Shown piece after piece: positions 58,050-64,000 of a stretch of DNA of 64,000 nt (positions within the stretch are counted from its first letter, which is position 1; each line of letters starts with the position of its first letter). Below the pieces are notes generated by a model that saw only the letters and a list, made by a program, of their open reading frames with translations, did not search any database and was not told where the DNA came from. The position numbers and the translations under genes are program-made. The DNA is from Phycisphaerales bacterium (GTDB lineage Bacteria > Planctomycetota > Phycisphaerae > Phycisphaerales > UBA1924), in contig CAJPFG010000025.1 of the NCBI GenBank assembly GCA_905339235.1, positions 62,001 to 126,000 on the forward strand, given 5' to 3'.

Positions 58050-58697
58050 ATGAATACGAAGCGATGGCTGGTGGGCGGCGCGGCGGGCGTGATGCTGGCC
58101 GTGGCGTCGGCGCCGGCTGATCAGATCGTCAACGGCGGTTTCGAGTCGGGCGGGTTCAACGGGTGGACGTACAGCGGCAACCCCGCCTCATCGGTGATGC
58201 CGGGCGTCCTGGCGCGGGACCCGCTCCATGGCGGGACACAGGCGCCGCTGGACGGCGAGTGGGACCCCGCCGAGGGCGTGCTGTTCGCCGCGCTCTGGAG
58301 CACCGACAGCCAGGGCGGCGGCGGGGCGACGCTGTCCACGCAGTTCTCGGCGCTCGCGGGACAGGCTCTCGAGTTTGACTACTTCTTCGACTACGGAGAC
58401 TTCAATCCGTACTTCGACTGGGCGCGGGGCGATCTGACCGGGCCCGGCGGACTCACGGCGCTGTTCGCGCACAACACCAGTGACTCGAACCGCCTGGCGG
58501 ACGACGCCAACGTGGATTGGACGCACATCGTGCTGGTGCTCCCGGCGGACGGCGTCTACACGCTCACGTTCGCCACCGACGACGCCGACGGCACCTTCGA
58601 GTCGATCCTGGGCATCGACGGCGTGTTCGTCACACCGTCACCGGCGGGCGCGATGGTCTTCGCCGCCGGCGCGCTGATACTGCGACGCCGCCGCTGA
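58050..58697 (+). CDS. PEP-CTERM-type exported protein
   Basis: A 215-residue protein starting MNTKRWLVGGAAGVMLAVASAPA (ATG 58050, GAGAGGAGG about 7 bases upstream). The body begins DQIVNGGFESGGFNGWTYSGN, a carbohydrate-binding-like jelly-roll opening found in many choice-of-anchor proteins, and goes on with LEFDYFFDYGDF and HIVLVLPADGVYTLTFATDDADG. The tail TPSPAGAMVFAAGALILRRRR is a PEP-CTERM-type signal. Coupled with the NHL-like gene by an 18-base gap, so a two-gene unit is likely, closed by the terminator at 58721. Confidence 0.85.
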   Translation: MNTKRWLVGGAAGVMLAVASAPADQIVNGGFESGGFNGWTYSGNPASSVMPGVLARDPLHGGTQAPLDGEWDPAEGVLFAALWSTDSQGGGGATLSTQFSALAGQALEFDYFFDYGDFNPYFDWARGDLTGPGGLTALFAHNTSDSNRLADDANVDWTHIVLVLPADGVYTLTFATDDADGTFESILGIDGVFVTPSPAGAMVFAAGALILRRRR

Positions 58698-58720
58698 CGG
58701 CTCGATAGTTTGATCCCATT

Positions 58721-58756
58721 CACGAAGGGGCGCGATCGCGCCTCTTCGTGCGTTTT
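58721..58756 (+). terminator. Rho-independent terminator
   Basis: Long stem 58721-58750 (CACGAAG and GGCGCG arms paired with CGCGCC and CTTCGTG, one mismatch, two-base loop) followed by CGTTTT. It ends the two-gene unit of surface proteins. Confidence 0.85.
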
Positions 58757-58922
58757 GACGCCCGCGCTGGTGCGCACGCGATACGTCGCCCCGACGCGCC
58801 CGTATGAGCCATTCTTCATTCTCTACTTCTCATCGCAATCGTCGCATGGCGATGCGAACCACCGCGGACCAACTCTCGTATCGATGGGTGATGGATGTGG
58901 TCCCTGAAAAGGAGAACACCCC

Positions 58923-59144
58923 ATGAGACTCAAAGCGAATGGCGAGCGTCGGGCGCACGGAATCAGGAGCGGCATCCTGATAATGAGCGCGGCCGCGATC
59001 GTCGGACTGCCGATTTCCTTGGCGGCCTGCAGCAAGACCGAGAGTCACACGAAGGAAAAAACGGTAACGACCAGAGAATCGCCGACCGAGACCAAGAAAA
59101 CTACCGAGACTACCGAAAAGAAGGTCGAGACAACGCCGAAGTAG
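58923..59144 (+). CDS. Small lipoprotein, 73 aa
   Basis: A 73-residue protein from ATG 58923, with AAGGAG in the bases before it. A basic n-region, a hydrophobic stretch (SGILIMSAAAIVGLPISLA) and the lipobox LAAC at Cys36 mark it as a lipoprotein. The mature part is a Lys/Thr/Glu-rich tail (TKEKTVTTRESPTETKKTTETTEKK), probably disordered or a flexible stalk. It would be attached to the inner or outer membrane through its N-terminal Cys. No family recognised. Small Thr/Lys-rich lipoproteins are common and fast-evolving. Confidence 0.75.
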   Translation: MRLKANGERRAHGIRSGILIMSAAAIVGLPISLAACSKTESHTKEKTVTTRESPTETKKTTETTEKKVETTPK

Positions 59145-59163
59145 AAGCGCCGAGCGGGCGAAC

Positions 59164-59267
59164 GAAGGCCGCGAAGAGCGCGAAGGACTGGGGCATCCGG
59201 GTACCGGCCTGAAGAAGACCGGAACAACTGGAAGGCTCATAAGACCTTCGCGCTCCCCGCGGCCTTC
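59164..59267. repeat. 23-base inverted repeat with 57-base spacer
   Basis: Arms at 59164-59186 and 59245-59267 match perfectly over 10 and 11 bases with a 2-base mismatch (AA against CC) between. No T-run follows on either strand, so it is not a plain terminator. It lies in the 323-base gene-free gap between two small lipoprotein genes; the remainder of that gap shows nothing else recognisable. Confidence 0.7.
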
Positions 59268-59467
59268 TCCATGCGCGGGGGCGATCGAACGCGTGCAACT
59301 GCGTGAATCCAGACTCATCGGTGAACCCCGGTGCGCGGGCTGCGAAAATGCAGTTGGAGCGATGCGGAGAACGCGTGACCGGGGCGCTCGCCATGCCCGG
59401 CGCAAGGCCGCCGGGCGAGCCCCGCCCGAACACGCGTCCCCTCATTTCTGCCACAAGGAGACTTGCC

Positions 59468-59647
59468 ATGCGGACCATTGCGACTTGCCTGTCCCTGCTC
59501 GTCCTGGCGCTGTGCTTCGGCGGCTGCGCCGCCCACCGCGACCGTCAGGTCCATCGCGCGTCCATGACGCTCCTGGAGAACTTCCCCGCGATCGACTCGG
59601 ACAACAACGGGCAACTCAGCAAGGAAGAACTCAACGCGGCGCGGTGA
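59468..59647 (+). CDS. Small lipoprotein with one EF-hand, 59 aa
   Basis: A 59-residue protein from ATG 59468, with AAGGAG eight bases upstream. The signal region MRTIATCLSLLVLALCFGGC ends in a lipobox (FGGC, Cys20). The mature part has HRASMTLLENFPAIDSDNNGQLSKEELNAAR: a single canonical EF-hand loop DSDNNGQLSKEE, calcium-binding ligands at positions 1, 3, 5, 7 and 12. One EF-hand is unusual since they normally pair; two molecules may dimerise or pair with another protein. Longer in-frame starts add non-hydrophobic sequence and are rejected. Convergent with nuoF. Confidence 0.8.
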   Translation: MRTIATCLSLLVLALCFGGCAAHRDRQVHRASMTLLENFPAIDSDNNGQLSKEELNAAR

Positions 59648-59665
59648 CCGGAGATGAGGTCGGGA

Positions 59666-61156
59666 TCAGCCCGCCGCGACAGCCGCGACCGGCTTGGCGC
59701 TCGCCCCCACGCTCACCTTCACCGCCACAAAGGTCGGCTTCACGCGCCGCTCGAACTCGCTCCAGTATTTGTTCATGATGGTGCGGACGGCCCAGTTGTT
59801 GCCGTCCGCCAGGCCGCAGATGGTCGTGCCGGGCATGCTCCCCATGCTCGTGGCGATCTCCAGGGCCAGGTCCAGGTCCTTGGTCTTCGCCCCGCCCTGC
59901 TCGATGCGCTGCATCAACTGATACAGCCAGCCCGACCCCTCCCGGCAGGGCGTGCACTGGCCGCAACTCTCGTGCTTGAAGAACCGGGCGATGTTCCGCG
60001 CCACCGCCACCATGTCCGTGTCCTCGTCGAACACCGTGGGGCAGGCCGTGCCCAGCCCCAGCACGTTGTACCGGCGGCCGATGTCGAAGTCCATCTCGGC
60101 GTCGTACTGGTCGGGGCCCAGGATGCCCATCGAGATGCCCCCGGCGATGGCGCCCTTGAACTTCTTCCCGTTCCGGATGCCCCCGCAGAGTTCCTCGACC
60201 AGCACGCGCAGGGGGATGCCCAGTTCGCACTCATAGACGCCCGGGCGGTTCACGTGCCCGCTCACGCCCATCAGTTTGGTGCCGTGGCTCGGAGGGTTGT
60301 TCCCGCCCAGCGCGCTCACCACGCCCTGTTTGGTGAACCACTCCCCGCCGAACTCGACGATGCTCGGCAGGTGCGCCAGCGTCTCGACGTTGTTGATGAT
60401 CGTCGGCTTGCCGAACAGCCCCTTCACCGCCGGGAACGGGGGCTTGATCCGCGGCCAGCCGCGCTTGCCCTCGAGGGCCTCCAGCAGGCCCGTCTCTTCG
60501 CCGCAGATATACGCGCCCGCGCCGCGATGGACATAGCAGTCCACCGCGAACGTTCCGCCCCGCGCCGTGCTCGCGCCGTTCATCAGGCCCTTGGGGCCGA
60601 AGATGCCCTGCTGGTACGCCTCCGCGATGGCCTTCTCCAGCACGTGGGCCTGGTGGTGATACTCGCCGCGGATGAAGATGTACGCCGTCTTGATGCGGCA
60701 GGCGTAGCAGGCGATGGCGATCCCCTCGAGAACGAGGTGCGGATCAAAGTCCATCAGCAACCGGTCCTTGAAGGTGCCGGGTTCGGACTCGTCGGCGTTC
60801 ACCGCCAGGTACCGCTGCCCGGGGTCTTGCTCGGAACCGTCCGGATTGGCCGCGAGTTTGGGGAGGAACGTCCACTTGAGCCCGCAGGGGAACCCCGCGC
60901 CGCCGCGTCCGCGGAGGACGGACTTCTTGACTTCCTCGGTTACCGCATCGGGCTTGAGCGTCAGGGCCTTCCGCAGCCCGGCGTAGCCGCCGGTCTTGAC
61001 GTACTCGTCGTAGGAAACAATGTGGCGGCCCTTTGGGTCGGCGTACGGCCACGACGGGATGCGCTTGGTAAGCGCAGGCCCGCCCAGGGCTTCGAGATGC
61101 GGGTTGACCTTGCCGGAGGGCTTCTGGGTAGTCAGGCCTTGAGGGTGGAGAGGCAT
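59666..61156 (-). CDS. nuoF: NADH-quinone oxidoreductase subunit F
   Basis: A 496-residue protein. The FMN/NADH region has GRGGAGFPCGLKW and NADESEPGTFKDR, and GAGAYICGEETGLLEALEG is the flavin-binding motif. The C-terminal 4Fe-4S site N3 is ESCGQCTPCREG plus a later Cys in TICGLADG. Length is slightly above the 430-450 usual, with a 35-residue N-terminal extension. It oxidises NADH and feeds electrons through FMN into complex I at the inner-membrane arm. No nuoE is adjacent; nuoG is about 36 kb upstream in this window, so the peripheral arm genes are dispersed. It converges with the EF-hand lipoprotein gene, 18 bases apart. Confidence 0.94.
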   Translation of the reverse strand: MPLHPQGLTTQKPSGKVNPHLEALGGPALTKRIPSWPYADPKGRHIVSYDEYVKTGGYAGLRKALTLKPDAVTEEVKKSVLRGRGGAGFPCGLKWTFLPKLAANPDGSEQDPGQRYLAVNADESEPGTFKDRLLMDFDPHLVLEGIAIACYACRIKTAYIFIRGEYHHQAHVLEKAIAEAYQQGIFGPKGLMNGASTARGGTFAVDCYVHRGAGAYICGEETGLLEALEGKRGWPRIKPPFPAVKGLFGKPTIINNVETLAHLPSIVEFGGEWFTKQGVVSALGGNNPPSHGTKLMGVSGHVNRPGVYECELGIPLRVLVEELCGGIRNGKKFKGAIAGGISMGILGPDQYDAEMDFDIGRRYNVLGLGTACPTVFDEDTDMVAVARNIARFFKHESCGQCTPCREGSGWLYQLMQRIEQGGAKTKDLDLALEIATSMGSMPGTTICGLADGNNWAVRTIMNKYWSEFERRVKPTFVAVKVSVGASAKPVAAVAAG

Positions 61157-61231
61157 GGGACGAAAGGGTAGGGACCGGACGGCCGGTTGGCGAAGATCGA
61201 CCGGCCGGGGAAGTTCATGGCGCGTGGGCGA

Positions 61232-63340
61232 CTACGGCAGCGGGCTGGTAATCGTGTACGCCACCCGCACCTTGAACACGCGGATGTTCGTACCGGCCGC
61301 GGCGTCCCACTGGACCCGCAGGTACTGCGTCCGCAGCGACGTGTTGGCGCTGTAGGTGGGCAACAGGAGCACGTCGCGCACCGTTCCCGCCGCCCCGGTC
61401 GAAAACGACGACCCCCCGGTCACCGCGTTGTCCGTGAACCCGTCCGCGTACGAGTAGATCGCGCAGAACATGTCGCGGGCGGCGTCGTTGTCGTAGATCT
61501 TGAACCGGATCTCCGTGACCGCCGCGCCATCCGGCAGATCCAGCCCGGCGGTGAACGCGGCCGTTCCCGCGCCCGAAGCCTCCAGGTGGGAGTTTGTCCC
61601 GCCCGAGTTGTACGCGATCGTCGAGTTCACGGGCCGGAACTCGTGGCAGGAGATCTCCTTGTACCGCGTGACGCCCGGTGACAGCACGAGACTCCCGGCC
61701 GTGACGGCGCCCGCCGTCGTCACGGAGTTGGCCATCAGCCCGCCCGATGAGGTGACTCTCGCCACCGGGCCGCCGCCCACGTTCCAGCGCTGCAGGTCGG
61801 CGGTGGTGCCGCTCGGGCTGGTGGTCGTCAGCGGCACGACCGTCGTCGAAGACACGGTGACGGTGGTCATGTCGAAGAACGAAGTCGCCGCGGAGAAGGC
61901 GTTGAGCCCGGAAAAGACGTTGTTCTGCGCCTGGCCCGCGGCGTTCAGATTGATCAGCGCGGCGGGAGCGCTGGTCGCGCCGGTGCCGCCCAGCGAGACC
62001 GGCACCGGCCCCGCGAGGTCCGTGGGCGCGTGCGTGTGCGGCATGTCGGCGGTGGAGAAAGTCCTGGGCTGCCACTGCGCGACGTCGCCGTTGTACCAGA
62101 GCACCTGGTCGGGCGATGGGGCGGTGGAGGACAGGGACCGGCCGTACAGCCTCGTGACCGTCGTGGAGCCCGAAGCGCCAACCACATCGCCGGCGATCGA
62201 GAGTTGGCCGGGTCCCCACGAACCCGCGAGCCACACCAGGGCGTCTCCGTTGTTCGGCGCAAACCCGAGCACCGATCGCCCCTGAATCCGCTGAACGACC
62301 GCGTTGTTCGCCGCTCCAAGCACGTCCCCGCCCATCATGGGCGAGCCGGGGGACCACGAGGCGCCGTTCCAGACCAGCGCATCGAAGACCGCGGGCGCGC
62401 CCATGCTCAGCGTCTGCCCCTGCAGGCTCGAGACGGTGTTCGAGCCGCCCGGCCCATTGACGTCGCCCGCGAGGTTGGGCAGGTCGGAGGTCTGGAGCGG
62501 TCCGACGGTGATCGCCCCTCCGGGGCTGATCTGCTTGAGCACGCGACCGGCGCCCCCGGTGGCGGAAAGGTCGGCGCCCGTCCCGCCGCGCGAGACTGAG
62601 ATCGCCGTGCCATTCCAGACGCCCGACCCGATGGTGCCCGTGGCGGTGATGGCCGAGAGATTGCCGGTCGTGATGACGGTGCCGGAGGCGTCGGGAAACA
62701 GGATCGAGCGCGAGGCCGTCGCCGCCGACGCGTCGATCTGCGTCGAGAACGTGTTCGCCGCGTTGCGCAGCAGGAACGACCCGTTCGAGAACGTCTGGGC
62801 CGCGGCGAAGGTCTGCGGCGCGTTGGTGCGAGCCACATTCGCGCCCAGCCGTCCGTCCGCCAGCGTGCCGGTCGCGAGGTTGGACGCGTCCAGGTAGAAC
62901 GTCCACGGGTAGTCGCCGAGCCGATCCGCCGTGTACGCCAGCCCGGAAAACCGGGAAAGCACCGCGTACGGAGTCGCGGTCAGTTCCTGCCGCGGCAACA
63001 GCGTGGTGTACCCGGTCGAGTCCGAGCACGCTCCGACGGCGCCCGGGCGCACGTCAATCTCCAGGAACCGCTTGTTCCCGTCGTACGCATTGATGAACTC
63101 CAGCGCCACCACGAACAATCCGCCCGTCACCGTCACATCGTCGGCGCACAGAACCGTCCCGACCTGGGAGCCGCCCGTCGCCGCGTCATAGAGCCGGAAC
63201 CGGAAGTCGTGCGCGCCCGACACCGGCGCGCCCGACGAGTCCAGACGGCCCTGGTAGGTAAACGTGAAATCGAAGCCGGTCTGCGCCTCCGCCGAGACGG
63301 ACGCCATCGCGCACAGCACCGCCACCCACCACCTGAACAT
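61232..63340 (-). CDS. Large exported fibre-like repeat protein
   Basis: A 702-residue protein starting MFRWWVAVLCAMASVSAEAQTG (ATG 63340), a signal peptide. Residues 20-140 have the pattern FTYQGRLDSSGAPVSGAHDFRFRLYDA..GG, common in planctomycete secreted proteins. The middle (150-470) contains repeated VSRGGTGA, SLQGQTLSMGAP, RIQGRSVLGF, RLYGRSLSS units like the T4-fibre-type repeats seen in tail fibres. The end (500-702) is a beta-rich domain. No anchor or sorting tail. Such repeats form trimeric fibres in phage, and a surface fibre or sheath is possible here. No phage gene lies near, so a bacterial origin is preferred. Confidence 0.75.
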   Translation of the reverse strand: MFRWWVAVLCAMASVSAEAQTGFDFTFTYQGRLDSSGAPVSGAHDFRFRLYDAATGGSQVGTVLCADDVTVTGGLFVVALEFINAYDGNKRFLEIDVRPGAVGACSDSTGYTTLLPRQELTATPYAVLSRFSGLAYTADRLGDYPWTFYLDASNLATGTLADGRLGANVARTNAPQTFAAAQTFSNGSFLLRNAANTFSTQIDASAATASRSILFPDASGTVITTGNLSAITATGTIGSGVWNGTAISVSRGGTGADLSATGGAGRVLKQISPGGAITVGPLQTSDLPNLAGDVNGPGGSNTVSSLQGQTLSMGAPAVFDALVWNGASWSPGSPMMGGDVLGAANNAVVQRIQGRSVLGFAPNNGDALVWLAGSWGPGQLSIAGDVVGASGSTTVTRLYGRSLSSTAPSPDQVLWYNGDVAQWQPRTFSTADMPHTHAPTDLAGPVPVSLGGTGATSAPAALINLNAAGQAQNNVFSGLNAFSAATSFFDMTTVTVSSTTVVPLTTTSPSGTTADLQRWNVGGGPVARVTSSGGLMANSVTTAGAVTAGSLVLSPGVTRYKEISCHEFRPVNSTIAYNSGGTNSHLEASGAGTAAFTAGLDLPDGAAVTEIRFKIYDNDAARDMFCAIYSYADGFTDNAVTGGSSFSTGAAGTVRDVLLLPTYSANTSLRTQYLRVQWDAAAGTNIRVFKVRVAYTITSPLP

Positions 63341-63775
63341 GCCACACCTCCCGCTCGGCTCCCCCTCCCCAGATCCGCCCGCCGGGCGCGACGGGCGCGG
63401 CGGCAGCCTACCGCGCGGATTGAACTTCGTGAAGCGCATTCAGCCCCGGAACGGGCCCACTCCCCACGCCACGACTCCGCCCGACCTGACGGCCGTACGA
63501 GCCATACCGCTTGCCGACGAGTTACCGGCCCAGGAGCGCTCTCGCGCGGCCGGGCGGTATTCTCGAGGAGCCCCCACCCGAGAAGAGCCGACGATTCAGG
63601 GGTTTCAGCCTGCCGCGGGGCGCGGGCGTGGTCAGTACGACGCGGCCATGAAGGCCGCCCCTTGCGGCTCGGGCGGCCCGGCCGCCTGCCGGTCGGGGCT
63701 TCCACCTGCCCCCAAACTCCGGTAGACTGTTGATCGAAGTGGCCGTCCCCTCGCGGGCGGAGAAGGCGGGGTCGC
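63341..63775. other. Gene-free stretch
   Basis: No coding frame with protein-like composition, no tRNA and no strong hairpin was seen. It probably holds the divergent promoters of the fibre-like gene and the LysM-like gene. Confidence 0.5.
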
Positions 63776-64000
63776 GTGGGCGAGAAGCACAAGGTGGTAC
63801 AAGGCGAGCACTTCGCGGCCATCGCCGCGGCCAAGGGGCATCAGAACTTTCTGCCGCCCTGGAACGCCGCGGAGAACGAGTCGGTCCGCACCAAGCGCAA
63901 AACCCCGCACATCCTTCTCCCCGGGGATGAGGTCGAGGTTCCCGAGTTGGCCCAGAAGGACGAACAGGCCCCCACCGAGAAGAAGACGCGGTTTCAGGTG
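63776..64000 (+). CDS. LysM-like protein, 5' part (cut by window end)
   Basis: The first 75 codons from GTG 63776, with GGCGGGG before it, run to the window edge without a stop. The frame has a LysM-like pattern: HKVVQGEHFAAIAAAKGHQNFLPPWNAAEN, then KRKTPHILLPGDEVEVPE, the PGDEV end being the most recognisable part. This spaced-out form occurs in a family of peptidoglycan- or glycan-binding proteins. No signal peptide is present at the N-terminus, so it may be cytosolic or exported by another route. The start is provisional. Confidence 0.65.
   Translation, partial: MGEKHKVVQGEHFAAIAAAKGHQNFLPPWNAAENESVRTKRKTPHILLPGDEVEVPELAQKDEQAPTEKKTRFQV

Noticed and set aside
59164..59267. The inverted repeat considered as an integron attC site
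   Set aside because: No RYYYAAC/GTTRRRY core sites and no integrase or cassette array are present.
61232..63340. The fibre-like protein as part of a prophage
   Set aside because: No capsid, portal, tail or integrase gene occurs nearby, and the protein has a signal peptide.

Overview
The window is chromosomal DNA from a GC-rich, Gram-negative-type planctomycete, most likely of the class Phycisphaerae. The evidence is indirect but consistent. Four secreted proteins end in PEP-CTERM-like sorting tails (a short Pro-rich turn, a hydrophobic helix, then an Arg cluster). Three more end in the Cys-bracketed, Asn/Asp-Gly-Asp-Gly type of dockerin known as GC-type. There are CGYD...CPECG zinc-ribbon membrane proteins, an HYExAFE-type protein, and a lipid A-type acyltransferase. 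No rRNA, tRNA, CRISPR array or insertion sequence was recognised, and no phage structural module is present.

Layout. 1-3200: the end of a PP2C phosphatase, a decapitated Uma2 remnant, a zinc-ribbon membrane protein and cystathionine beta-synthase. 3251-5161: an accessory island with a DUF433/DUF5615 pair whose second gene is cut into by a possible orphan toxin-immunity cassette. 5175-8606: a three-gene unit with an intact ketosynthase, a degenerate GxxExxY protein and a degenerate ketosynthase. 8712-15539: a serine-hydrolase-like protein, HisRS, a signal peptidase I with a very large insert, RicT and three small exported proteins in one tight run. 15597-19201: an HYExAFE nuclease-like protein, a VapBC-like pair with a frameshifted PIN toxin, and an MCE protein with its ABC ATPase. 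19307-21713: three PEP-CTERM-type surface proteins. 21897-25847: NuoG with two tiny membrane proteins, an SLC13 transporter and a DUF486 protein.

26109-37233 holds envelope and signalling genes: a coiled-coil membrane protein, an LpxL-like acyltransferase, a lone receiver domain, a dockerin protein, an FmdB-like protein without its cysteines, an O-antigen ligase, a long coiled-coil membrane protein, an iron-type binding protein and an HD-GYP phosphodiesterase. 37430-45188: a 12-repeat kelch/dockerin protein, thymidylate kinase, a pentaheme cytochrome carrying a dockerin, cysteine desulfurase and a membrane-anchored helix-turn-helix protein. 45189-45584 contains no gene but has a structured stretch ending in a + strand terminator, which is a small-RNA candidate. 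45585-58697: an exported methyltransferase, zinc-ribbon membrane proteins, an esterase/SnoaL fusion, a radical SAM protein, an M48 peptidase, a histidine kinase and two surface proteins. 58923-64000: two small lipoproteins, NuoF, a large fibre-like secreted protein and the start of a LysM-like gene.

How the genes fit together. The largest theme is the cell envelope: exported and anchored proteins, the signal peptidase, O-antigen ligase, lipid A-type acylation and lipid trafficking. Housekeeping genes (hisS, tmk, nuoF, nuoG, cysteine desulfurase, cystathionine beta-synthase) are scattered singly; the two NADH dehydrogenase subunits lie about 36 kb apart. The most unusual loci are the degenerate ketosynthase unit, the operon of single-blade-like secreted peptides ahead of RicT, the dockerin-bearing multiheme cytochrome behind an AT-rich palindrome, and the possible toxin cassette.
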